NCBI GenBank assembly: GCA_039621445.1
Contig: CP154954.1
Span: 37,805,703-37,869,702 of the forward strand
DNA: 64,000 bases
Origin: Euglena gracilis
Taxonomy: Eukaryota; Euglenida; Euglenophyceae; Euglenales
Reading direction: 5' to 3'
This document shows, piece after piece, positions 1-9,401 of the stretch. Numbering within the stretch: the stretch's first letter is position 1; each line of letters opens with the position of its first letter. Made by a program: the position numbers and the translations under genes. A model generated the notes under the pieces. The model was not told the origin of the DNA and did no database searches. It saw only the letters and a program-made list of their open reading frames with translations.

Positions 1-947
1 GTTTCTGATGGCTACTTACAATTGGTTACCAGATGGGCTAATGGCCATTTTTTAGTACCTTTTGCAGCATTCGGCCCATTACCTCCTCTGTATGGGCTAT
101 TAGGCCTGGTACAGTTCAGAGGGATACAGCCCACAATTTGGACCCATTTCGACTCACTAGAATAATTTTTAGGAGCACTTATGTGCAACTTTTCATTTAA
201 ATCATTGATTTTCTACAATTTTTGGTCATGTTTCCCTATTCTGGCACTCATATCCCTAATGGGAGTGACCACGAGGCACTATGCCAGAGTGGAATGCAAA
301 AGGATGTGCTGGTAATGGTAATTTTTCCTCTGCTCAAGATGTCATAGACATGTTTTATTTGTATTTTCAAGCGCATTTTTGCTTTTTTGCGATTTTTTTG
401 CACAATTTTACAGCTTTTTGGGTGATGTGGTGTTATTAGACACCCAAATCCCAAAATCTATACAACAGCAAAAACGCAGTGCTATTGGACACTCTCAACA
501 AGCACTATGTGCACTTGGCAAATTTGCAGTTTTAAATGACTCAAAATGCAATAAAGTTGCACTTTTGGTTACAAAAGTGCAACTCTCGACGCAGATTCTG
601 CATTTCTGCCCTAAATCCTGATAGGGATTTCCTTAAAAATCTGATAAAAGTCAGTACTTCTCAGTGGCATAGTCACTAATGATGAGATTTAGTCATATTT
701 TCAGTATTTTTCCCTGTTTACCACACCAACGGCATTCTTTCCCCCCTCCCCGCTTCATTCAGTTGGATCGATATAGTTCGGAGGACCCAATGGTCATCAT
801 CTGCAACACCAATAGTGTCATTCTGCAAGGTTTATAAAAACCAGACCTCAGAAATGGTGAAAAGCAGCTTTTTGTGATGAATCTCACAGCACTGGAACAA
901 TGTTCAATCCTTTTATGTGCATTCACAGTTGATTTGCGGTTTTTCAA
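1..947 (+). repeat. Dispersed repeat R1, copy a (possible LTR)
   Basis: This stretch is repeated in direct orientation at 14972-16281, starting with the same bases (GTTTCTGATGGCTA) and ending at a shared TTTGCGGTTTTT. The copies differ by scattered substitutions and by about 380 bp present only in the second copy. The left end may lie outside the window. Both copies hold an open frame of about 80-105 codons (379-621 here). The differences between copies change the protein freely, so I do not take it as a gene. In both copies a TGG-beginning sequence follows the 3' boundary, as a primer-binding site would, so R1 could be a long LTR. Neither copy has been tied to a partner LTR of one element. 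Confidence 0.7.
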
Positions 948-2044
948 AGTGGTATAAGCCACACCAACCACAGTTGTTCTGTGAATTGGCAGCAGCCTGC
1001 CACAATTCCAAATTTTTTTTTGCGGGTGTACACCTCACTATGATTTTTTGGGCAATCTTCCGAATTCTTTTGATTCGGGTATACACCCAGTAGTATTTTT
1101 GTGCCTTGCATCTTCCGCAAGACAATGTTTCTGGGCGATAAAGCCTACCCCCCCATTATTTTTGGCTAAAGCCAACCCTTCAGCCAACAGGTTGCACACC
1201 CAAGGCACAAATGCCAAATCTACAGTTTTTAGGGCTACTGCCCGTTACTCTGAGGTATAAGTCTCTGTGGATACCCCATCGACCACACCGTGTTCGCGCT
1301 GCACTGTGAAGGCTTCACAGCGGTATATGCCGCCAGTAAGAAGACGCACAGCGTACAGCGCGCACACCGCAATAATAGCCTCAAGTTGTTACTTTTCGGC
1401 CTTAAGGCCCCATAAGACTGCCAGACAACAAAAATTCTGCATAAGGTGTTTTGACCAGCCCCCCACTCCTCTCCTCTTTCCCCCCCTGGGCAACATCGCT
1501 GTCGCCGGCAGTTGGTTTTGTTAGAAGGCTTTTTTCCCTGGTCAGGTATGACTGGCCAGGTGCCCCCTCCTTCCACACCCACCCCAGAATTCGTTTTCCG
1601 ATCATGGAATACACCACCCCAAGTGCCATAGGCACACCCAAACCTGGGCGGATGGGAATTTCTGGAAAGAAAACCTTCCAGCATCACTTTCCAAGCGGGC
1701 TCTTCCACTTCCACCCCTTTACCGCAAGAAGTAGTTAGCCGCATAAGCGGGTAAACTCTTTTGCGCGTTTTGGGTTTTTGGGTTCCCCTCTCTTCCTACC
1801 GTTTCTTTTTCAACCTTGTGATAGAGAAGCAGACCCAAGATATGCTTTCCTGGTGTACATTCCTTAGTCTCAGAGCTCTGCTTGAATCCTTGCTGGCCTG
1901 GTCCAGTAAGGAAATCGGGCAAAGCCCTGGGAGGGGGATGTGTAAAGACAAGAACATGGCACTGGGCATAGCAGCAGACTGCAGAATGTACAATGTCATG
2001 CTAGATAGCACTATTCCATGTTCTGCAACACAAATTGCAGCATT
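948..2044. other. Unassigned; possible decayed RNase H region
   Basis: No recognisable intact gene. On the minus strand about 170 codons are open from 1744 to 1235. In shifting frames between about 1700 and 1020 short blocks look loosely like a retroelement RNase H (for example LEAIIAVCALYAV, then CNLLAEGLALA). This is a weak impression with no catalytic set visible. The rest is unremarkable. Confidence 0.25.
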
Positions 2045-2319
2045 AGGAATAGCCTATCCTATCTCGGATTTGCCTTCTCTTTTCACAGGTGGTATTATTG
2101 TTTTGTTTTGTGTTTCACAAGCCCAAACAGGCAAAAAGAAGATTTGGAGACTTGAACTCCGATAGGAGAACACAACTGGAACTGAAGTTCCAAAAATCAC
2201 ACCTGGTTTGCCTTGTGCTCTGCATAAGCCCAAAGGCAATATAAACTAATAGTTAAGTCAAAGAATTTCTTTTTTGTTACTCTCCTGGTTCTGTTCCCAC
2301 GCGAGGGTGTAAGTAGGCC
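2045..2319 (+). repeat. LTR-like repeat of family E, copy a
   Basis: Homologous in the same orientation to 8740-9020. Shared blocks are CACAGGTGGTATT (about 2086), then from about 2212 GCCTTGTGCTCTGCATAAGC and the run ending CTCCTGGTTC(T/C)GTTCCCAC. Homology stops abruptly near 2319. Copy b precedes a Gag-like reading frame, which suggests an LTR. This copy abuts an oppositely oriented coding fragment, so it is an orphan LTR or one brought in by rearrangement. Confidence 0.55.
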
Positions 2320-2324
2320 GTTAG

Positions 2325-3057
2325 CGCCATCCTTGAGCTCGATTTTGCAAACACCGAAACGGACCGCGAATCGCGGGGTCGACGTCACAGGCGTAAACTG
2401 GGTTCTGCAGTACACCATGGAATCCGCAAGTAATTCGCGAACAATAGTCAGCAGACTTGGGGTGCTGGTCCGCACTCTCAATGCCCGCGGGAAATCTCCG
2501 TTGAGGGTGTGGCATCCCCATTCGTACCAAGGTATTCTTGGCGCACGCAAATCGGATATTTCGAATGAGTCAAAGAAACAAACGCGAGAAATGATTTCTT
2601 TAACGGGTGGCAATAATATACCACAAATATCCTCAAATAGTGGTACATCAGCGGGTAAATCCCACCAATGGAAACACACATAGGATAATTGGTGAAACCA
2701 ATCCGCATTCGGATTGACGGGTATGAGGAGAGCTCCTCGCGCTTCATCGCGGAGGAGCTCCACCACATCCGGGATACGTTTTGGGGGAGGGTGCATCCAG
2801 AGCACCGTATCACCCCAAAATTTTAGAAATGTGTTGGACTGTCGCGACCAATATCGCGACAAGCGCGCATGTGCTTTTGATGAAAACCTATCAGTTTCCA
2901 ACGACAAATCGAAGGAATCAGCCAAAGCCGCGATTTTGAAGAACCATTCCTCCAAAATACGGTATTCACCAAAATTGAATTGTTCCATACACGCACCGCG
3001 TAGGTGTCGACCTGGTTCGCGGGTTGAAGAGCGGTAACGCAATTCAGGGATCCGCAA
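2325..3057 (-). pseudogene. Retroelement Pol C-terminal domain, family E minus copy
   Basis: A 286-codon minus-strand frame runs from 3057 to 2197; the last 40 or so codons are only the opposite strand of the LTR-like repeat. The first 150 residues match the block that follows RNase H in many LTR and DIRS elements: a D-rich strand (DSFDLSLETDRFSS), then RYWSRQSNTFLKFW, WMHPPPKRIPDVV, a G-A-L-L-I-P-V segment and NADWFHQL. This pattern (variable Asp segment, W..hPP, lvP..p.a.WF) is what I rely on; its biochemical role is unclear. No RT or RNase H core precedes it on this strand, so an internal deletion lies between about 3065 and 3470. Start codon choice is arbitrary. Confidence 0.5.
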
Positions 3058-3064
3058 ACATAGG

Positions 3065-3870
3065 TCAAGGGTGTGTCATCCACACTCCCCAGGGGCATTC
3101 CCAAGGGTTGATGGGTTGGATGGGTGCATCCATCCAGTCCATATCATGCCGGATGGAGGTGGGGGAGGTGTGTGACACAGATTTCGTGGTCCCAAACAAC
3201 AAGGCAGTACCTCGTTGTTGGAGCACTTGGTGTACGGTCGCACACTGCGATCCGGAACCAAGTGTATGGGTGAGCGAAATCTTGATTAGTGTACAATAAT
3301 CTGGCTGGGCGGAAATTCTCCTACAGTGCACGCACTGGAAGGAAGTGTCAGGGTAGTGGTCCTGGTCGCGCATGTTGGTCTGGTGAGGGTGTGTGTAAAA
3401 GTTTGGATGCGCTTTTGTAGCTGCTGGGGGATGTACAGATGTATCTAAAAGCGATACATCTGGTGGAAAACGGCGTATTAGTGCAGCTTGGCGACTACTC
3501 GACACCGTTATATCTTCAGGCCTTTGGGCTTTCGTCTTGTAACCCAGTGGAACGAGGGTGGTACCGCTACTCGCTTGCCCTGCCTCATGGGGAACGGAAG
3601 TTGGTGTGCCAGTGGGCAGGGGGTGAACTTTCTCGGTACACCCGGTGTAGGAAACGTTGGTTGGTGTGGTTGGGTGAAGTTTCTTGAAAGCGGTGTGGAA
3701 AAATTGGTCATCGTCGCGGTTGAAGCCAGAGGTGATGAAGGTTTGGGGGGCAATGAAGAGATTGGTGATGTGCGCAAACCGTGGGAGTGGAAATCCACTA
3801 CCAGCCGGTGCTGACGTAAAAAGGGGTATCCCAGAATTACGTCAGAACCATGGATTCCGGATTCATATAC
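3065..3870 (-). pseudogene. Post-protease linker of family E, minus copy
   Basis: Minus-strand remnant that aligns with 13140-13390 on the plus strand. In both, a block reading CACTGGGT..CAAGACGAAAGCCC is followed by a frame beginning SSSR(Q/P)AA, then FPP(D/G) and a P-rich stretch with HPHQ or PDQH. Function unknown; conserved position after the protease suggests the start of the protease-RT linker. Downstream (3260-3070) the sequence contains small inverted repeats around GGATGGGTGCATCCATCC. No RT motif is present. Confidence 0.45.
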
Positions 3871-4110
3871 CCAGGTATCCGGAAAATTTTGCGGTTGGGG
3901 GGGGGTGTGAGTGATGCTTGGGGATGAGGGGTAGGACAATATCCAAAAAGCATCCCCAGTCACCACCGCACATGGGGGTGCTGTCAGCCGTCGTAATTTT
4001 GATCGGCTTCCTGGCTTGCACCAAGAGGGGGGTTGGTATCAACCCGATCCGAAAAAAGTAGTGCAATGCGACAACCAGTGTCAATGAGAATTTAAATTTT
4101 GCACAAAAAA
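3871..4110 (-). pseudogene. Retroviral-type aspartic protease, family E minus copy
   Basis: Reading 4110 to 3871, one frame gives the active-site triad as ILIDTG (about 4095-4078). A second frame gives the mid-domain TTADSTPMCGG, and a third the C-terminal flap-side motif DVILGYPFLRQHRLVVDF (about 3850-3790, just past the left edge). These are the hallmark pieces of a Ty3/gypsy-type protease in the right order. They lie in different frames, so the gene is broken by at least two small indels. It would process the Gag-Pol polyprotein. Downstream of a Gag zinc knuckle, as expected. Confidence 0.6.
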
Positions 4111-4346
4111 ATTGGATTTTGTTTTCCGCCTGGACTAAAAGTTCCATGGGGGGTAGGCAAAGTGAAGGGTCTGGCGAAAATACGTTTTCTTGCCAGCTTT
4201 CCCATGAACCTTTTCCTACTTCGCACAACATTCCCAGCGGAAATTTGGAGTGGGGGGTGGGGGACCCGAAAATATTCCGGGTACCGACCAGAAAGGCAGA
4301 TGGGCAGGGAGGGTAGGGTTGATCAGGTCCTACCTCCATCTGTTCA

Positions 4347-5290
4347 TCAGCCAAGATGTCCGTGCACTCGGACCTCGGGCTCCCCTACCCCAAGTCCGAA
4401 CCGGCCGAATAGCTGGCTATGGGCCTTTTTAGAGTTATAAACGGATTTTAACGTGCGCACCGCCACGCGGGCCTCGTCGAAATCGGTATCCGTGGTCTCA
4501 TCCCCCTCCCTCCTCGAAGCCGGGGTGTCATCCTCCAAACAAGATATCTTTGAAACCGACTTTATGGCGGTTGGAGGAGTGACCCTTGTCACCGCGATTC
4601 ATACCGCGATGACGTTCGCCAGGGCGGGGAGAACGAGAACGCGGGCATTTGGATGAGTGGTGAAAACTCGATCCAGGAAGCGAACACCGAGATTTGTGTC
4701 GCGATTCTGGGTAACGGGGGGATCGGTTTCTCGATTTCCCGTCAAACCGTCGTGGTGAGCAGGTATCCCGTCGACCATGACCGGTGTATCGGGACTTTCC
4801 CGATGAGGATCGCGAAGAAGCTGATCCGCTTCGCGAACGCGATCGCGATGTCTCGCGATAAGAATCACGCTTCTTGGCCGGGGCGCCGGGTCCTACCCCG
4901 AGGGGTACCGTGTTTCCGCTCATCGGGGAACGGGGATCCGGGGGCTAATACCACCGGAACGGGGACGCGATGACCGTGAATTGCCCGATTGGCGTGAAAA
5001 TGCGGAGGAACCCGAACCCCGTGATGGGGTCGAGCCTCGCGGACTCTGAATACGCTTACGCGCTTCAGGATTAGGACAATCCCGAGACATATGTCCCGCT
5101 TTGTTGCACAAAAAGCACACTTTACCCGTGACTTGGTCCGAAGAACGCGGATTTCGCGTTTTCGATCCCGTGGGAGGTGAAGTGGGTGAAACCGGTGATT
5201 TTTGCAATGCGTTCACCGAACCAGCCGGTAATCCAGCGGTTGGGTGTGCGGTATACGCGGATTGAATCTGACCAAGAAGCTGTGATGGCT
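4347..5290 (-). pseudogene. Gag nucleocapsid with CCHC knuckle and RS-rich tail
   Basis: The minus strand encodes a perfect CX2CX4HX4C zinc knuckle, CFLCNKAGHMSRDC (about 5125-5084), preceded by a basic segment and followed by an arginine-serine-rich tail (SRSRSRSGSASSRSSS; then many R/S dipeptides to about 4600). An acidic stretch follows (REGDETTDTDFDEA, then LKSVYNSKKA). The plus copy of family E has the same order of blocks (12256-12690). The knuckle would bind RNA in the particle; the RS tail is unusual for Gag. The N-terminal part (capsid) is missing because the fragment ends near 5290, where a DIRS fragment begins. Frames change around 4920, so it is broken. Confidence 0.65.
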
Positions 5291-5316
5291 TCAGTTTTGC
5301 TTGGAAACGTAGTTCC

Positions 5317-6640
5317 AGACAAAAGAAAGAATAATTTCGGACTGTCTACAGTTAAATCGCCATTTCACCCCCCAGAAGTTCAGACTGGAACACATGGGAA
5401 GTATCTTTCCATATTTGAAAAGGTGTTGGTTCTGTTGAAAAATAGATCCGAACGATGCTTATTTTCACCTAAAGCTGCACAGCAGCCTGGAAAAACATGT
5501 TTGCATGCAATTGGGGGGGTAAATTTAGCTGTTTCAAGCTGCATGCTTTGGCATCAGCAGCCTGCACCAAAAATTCATGATTCAAATGAGAGTCTGGGAA
5601 AGAAAATGGAGAAAGTAGGGGAAAGTGGTTTTTTTCTACCTGGACGACATTTTGCTGTTAGCCCCCAGCAAAAACACAGCAGTCCAACATTTGGCAGAAG
5701 TGAAAAAAGATCTCCTACTGGCAGGTTTCAGATTAAACCTCCCCAAATCCTGTTTGGAACCCACACAGGAGATAAAACATTTGGGCCAGTGGGTCAATTT
5801 GAAAAAGACCAAATGGAAATTCCTCAGGAAAAACTGAAATCCTTAAGGAAGGAGCTCGGCAAAGTGCTCACAGCACAAAAAATGAGCTGCAGAAAACTCA
5901 GCTCCATTGTGGGACAAGTCAGAAGTTATTTAGTCTCCATGCCATTTCTCAGAATTCTGACAGATAACTTTGCAAAATGGTGGATCTGCACACAAAGTGG
6001 GGTTGGGACCACACCCTAACCATTCCCCAGGGGGCAAAGGTTCAAATTGTGGAATTAAAAGCATTGTTACAGCCGGGTGTTGGCAGGGCATTTCAATCCC
6101 AGGCCTCTCAAAAACTCTTTTCGGACAGCAGCACCTGGCAATGGGGGGGGGGGGTCTGGACAAAGATTCAGGGCAAAAGGTGCAAGATTTTTGGAGGGAC
6201 TTGCACGTCCCTCCTATCAATCAAAAAGACGTTGCAGGCTGCAGTGGAAACTGTAAAAGCACTAGACCACCAAACCAAAAGCACCAAACCAAAGCAAACA
6301 ATTGTGCTTCATGTGGACAGCCAAGTGGCTGTAAGTTATCTAACAAAGTGGGGAGGCAAAAAGCCCTACCTAAATTCCATCTTAAAACCCCTGCTCTATC
6401 ATTGCCAAGAAAAGAAAATCAATTTGCAGGTGGTTTGGGTTCCCACAAAGGAGCAACTGGCAGACTCCCTGACCAGGGAGCAAAAGGACCCAGGGGATTA
6501 TACCCTAAACCTAAACATCTTTCACCAAATTCTTCAATTATTCAGAAAGGACATCACCTCAGAGGTGGACATGTTTTGCACACCCAGTAACAAAAAATTC
6601 CCTAAGTTTGTTTGTCGATACCCCCACCAAGGGGCTTGTG
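5317..6640 (+). pseudogene. DIRS-type RT/RNase H fragment
   Basis: Plus-strand copy of the same subfamily as element A: similarity begins near 5317 (A position about 27750, opposite strand) and ends at 6640 (A about 26450). The RT catalytic motif YLDD lies at 5637-5648 within FFYLDDILLLAPSK. RNase H follows with FSDSSTWQWGG (about 6120), LHVDSQVAVSYL (about 6310) and LADSLTREQK (about 6460), supplying the acidic residues expected. The reading frame changes several times; one break is at a 13-base G run at about 6143. No tyrosine recombinase or terminal repeat is attached, so this is a dead internal fragment. Its left edge abuts the Gag remnant of family E. Confidence 0.8.
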
Positions 6641-7029
6641 ACTCATGGGCGCTGAGTGCCCAAAACAACATAACCTAACCCAACCCAACCTGATGACTCC
6701 CCAGTTAGGATTAGGAAAATCTTATCAGGAATTTCAATCAACTGACTCCATCTGTCCCTGTGCAGGGCTCTGTATCTCTGTCTGTCACTCTGTCAGTTTG
6801 TGTGTTCAAGAATTATCTGGATCAGTTATCTGGAACAGATCATCTTACCCTTGGTTTGGACTTTGGTACTTTCTTCCTTTGTGGTTTGCTTGCATTGTGC
6901 TGGTGGATTAGCTGATTGCTTGTGTATTTTTTTATCAATTGGAAGGTGTGAGCCAACCAACACACCTGTTTCCACCCCAAAAACCCTCAAAAAAGAAAGA
7001 AAATGCAATTTTTAAAACAAGCCGCGAGA
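6641..7029. other. Unassigned spacer
   Basis: Starts where DIRS homology ends. Holds a short AACCTAACCCAACCCAACC run and T-rich sequence. No gene or repeat partner recognised. Confidence 0.5.
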
Positions 7030-7351
7030 GGAATTGAACACAACCTGGGCAGGGTGAAGGTTGGGTTTTGGGTTATGGGTCCCCCCCAAAATTTGTTTTT
7101 TGGGTACCCCCCATAAAAAAACACCAAAAATTTGTATTTTTGGGACCCCCTCTTTGAAAAATTTAACACCTAGCCCCTAATAACCTAAAAAAGGCCAATT
7201 TTGGCCAAGGCAAGCGATTTTTTCAAATTTTTCTGCACCTGCGGCGCCAAAAGGGTTATCTCATTATCTCACCCCCTCTGGGCCCCCCGGGGGGTCCAGC
7301 CGGAGCAACCCCAACCCCCCCCCTCCCCCGGGCGCAGCTTTAAATAATCCC

Positions 7352-7440
7352 TGGGGCTGCAGCCAGAATCGAACGAACCACCGACCCCCCACGTGCAAAG
7401 CAGAATTCCAGTCCAACACGTCCAAAAGGATGGAAGCGCA
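7352..7440 (-). tRNA. tRNA-like fragment (Ala UGC-like), probably a pseudogene
   Basis: On the minus strand the anticodon-arm region reads CTGCTTTGCACG, as in tRNA-Ala with anticodon TGC, and is followed at the right distance by a T-arm-like GGTTCGTTCGATTC. The T arm carries extra bases and does not pair well, and I cannot build a convincing acceptor stem or D arm. Likely a tRNA relic or a tRNA-derived SINE head. Confidence 0.25.
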
Positions 7441-7621
7441 CCGGGGGAGGCAGTGCTTATGCAATGCCGGTGTTCATACACCGGGGGGAGGGGGAATGGG
7501 ACAAAAAAATTGTGGATTCTGATGAGGGGTGATCGTTGGAATCCAGACGATTATTTTAAGAGGAAAAATCATGCCCTGCAGAATTGTGACCTCTGGTTGG
7601 GGGGCAGGGGGGTGTGATCTA

Positions 7622-7983
7622 AAACCTCCCCCCAAACAATGCCCCCCCCCAAATAATCCCCCCCCGGGGTCCGCCTTCGGCCACCGAAATAATACCCTCC
7701 CCCCCCCCGGTTTCGGGCCGAAGGCCCGGTTTTTTGACCTGGAAATGTAGGTAAAAATCACAAACTCTGACAACGAAGTACGAAAAAAATCGATTTTTCT
7801 GCATCATCTGGCCTCCAAAATATGCTAAATTTCATGAGAAAGTACAAAATATGACCCCAAAGGGGGTTTTGGCACTATTTTTGCTCCTACGGAACGAAAA
7901 AATTTGGGAAATAATACCCCGCCTCTCGGGCCGGGACTTCAGGCGAAAAAATAACGCTCGGCGGGTATTCTTTGGGGGGGGGT
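7622..7983. mobile_element. TA-flanked MITE, copy 1
   Basis: About 362 bp flanked by TA (7620-7621 and 7984-7985). The ends are inverted: the left begins AAACCTCCCCCCCAAACAAT, the right ends with ATTCTTTGGGGGGGGGTT. The interior matches 58153-58552: GGTTTCGGGCC(G/A)AAGGCCCGG, a TGTAGGTAAAAATCACAA block and a terminal CGGGCCGGGA(C/T)TTC block. No coding capacity. TA duplications suggest mobilisation by a Tc1/mariner-like transposase supplied elsewhere (inference). Confidence 0.6.
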
Positions 7984-8350
7984 TACATGTCTCGAACAGA
8001 AAATTGCCTTTTGGGGCATTTTGAAAGGCCTTGTGGCTGAAAAAAATTTAAGGATTCAAAATTGTGCTGACTAAACTAACTGGACTAACTGGGTGGGGGA
8101 AGGTCTGACTACTGGAAAAAAAACGCCAGAAAGCGTTTCAAGCAGGCGGGGAGTGTTCAGGACAACTCTGAGCGACAGTCCCTTTGTGACTTTGCGGATG
8201 TCGGCCATTGTTCCCCGTGGCTTTCTCTCATCGTCAATGGAGACCCAAAAATTTGATTTTTGGGTACCCCACCAATATTTTTGGGCCGATTTTGCGACCC
8301 CCCCCCCAAAAAAAATACAAAAAACAAAACCCAACCTTGGCAGGGGTAAA

Positions 8351-8739
8351 GATCCTACGCAAAGGGGTGCCGTCCCCGAGGAACTGAAAACTCAGGGACA
8401 GGCCCCACGAATACAACATGGTCGCAGAGGTAGACTGCCCAATTTTGATTCCCCTCCAACATGCGGCTACGAACAACAAGCTGAAAAACGACCAGAAACT
8501 GAAACAAACTGACGCTGACATGCCAGCTGCCGAAACCGCCATCGCCAGGCTGGTGGAGCCGGCGGAGGGCAACTCAGCCATGTACCAACCACTGGATGTG
8601 CCAAGTGCCTTATGTGTACCAGGCAGCCGTAAGGCCATGGTACTGTGTATGTAGGTATAAGCCTACGGGCAGATATAAGTCTGAGCCCCATACACAGTAC
8701 AATGCGACGTGGTGTTCCTAAAGATGGCCAACGGCCTGA
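8351..8739. other. Spacer with one short open frame
   Basis: A 78-codon plus frame (8418-8654) starts MVAEVDCPIL and contains an alanine/glutamate-rich part (DADMPAAETAIARLVEPAEG). I do not recognise it. It ends just before an LTR-like repeat and could be a fragment of a retroelement Gag. Confidence 0.3.
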
Positions 8740-9020
8740 ATTAGGAACACCTCACCTTTATTCTGGTTCTCCTCTCCACAGGTGGTATTTGTATTCTGAT
8801 TTTCTTCTTCACTTGAATTTCAAGTTTGATTTGTTTCTTTTGAAGTCCGAAACGGACAGCCAGGTCACTTGGAATTTTCTTTCTGTAGCCCATAGGGCTT
8901 CTCTACCTGCCTTGTGCTCTGCATAAGCCCAAAGGCAATAAAAACTAATAGTCAAGTGAAAGACTTTCTTTTTTGTTACTCTCCTGGTTCCGTTCCCACA
9001 GGAGGGTTTAAGTAGGCCCA
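8740..9020 (+). repeat. LTR-like repeat of family E, copy b
   Basis: Same orientation homologue of 2045-2319; the last 110 bp are the best conserved and end in an oligo-T, CTCCTGGTTCCGTTCCCAC stretch. It lies 380 bp upstream of the plus-strand Gag-like frame and is the best candidate for its 5' LTR or the 3' part of it. The exact 5' edge and TG/CA ends are not clear. Confidence 0.5.
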
Positions 9021-9401
9021 CAGGCAGTGGGAATAGAGTCAGGGGACGTTCACTTGTTAGCAGAGTAGCTTACGAACCTACACATACTTCACAAACAGAA
9101 AGACTACCAAGGAGTACACTTGGTAGCAGATTCGGTTCCTTTCCTACGCCCCTTCTCCCCCTCATCTAAACAGGTGACTTCAAACAGTGAGTGGTGCTGA
9201 GCCTATAGGCTACAAAACATCCACGAGCTGTTTGGAGCCAACTTCCAAGCACAGGTACAAGCTTCAGGAGGTTCTGGGCAGTATACACTGCCACATCCTT
9301 CTAAGTTTGTTCCTTTGCTTACTTTTTGGGGTTTCTTGTGTTTGTTTCTGCAAAAAGATGTGGAGAGCTCAAGCACCAACACACTATTTGATTATTAAGA
9401 A
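9021..9401 (+). other. Probable 5' leader of family E plus copy
   Basis: Non-coding stretch between the LTR-like repeat and the Gag frame. I see no convincing primer-binding site; the nearest TGG is in CAGTGGGAATAGAG (about 9027). Confidence 0.35.

Larger units (their letters stand above)
7030..8350. repeat. Segment flanked by imperfect inverted repeats
   Basis: The left 7037-7170 (GGTTGGGTTTTGGG, then TTTTTGGGTACCCCCC and TGTATTTTTGGGACCCC) resembles the reverse complement of 8225-8345 (GACCCAAAAATTTG, TTTTTGGGTACCCC, CAAAACCCAACCTTGGCAG). The arms are about 110 bp and imperfect. Inside lie a tRNA-like piece and a TA-flanked MITE. It could be an old TIR element, but I see no target duplication. 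Confidence 0.35.

Noticed and set aside
379-621. 80-codon frame in R1, with a 105-codon counterpart at 15252-15569
   Set aside because: Differences between copies are mostly amino-acid changing and include regions with no constraint; more likely a by-product of a non-coding repeat. A wider comparison could change this.
6655-6690. AACCTAACCCAACCCAACC as telomere repeat
   Set aside because: The units are irregular and too few; no continuation on either side.
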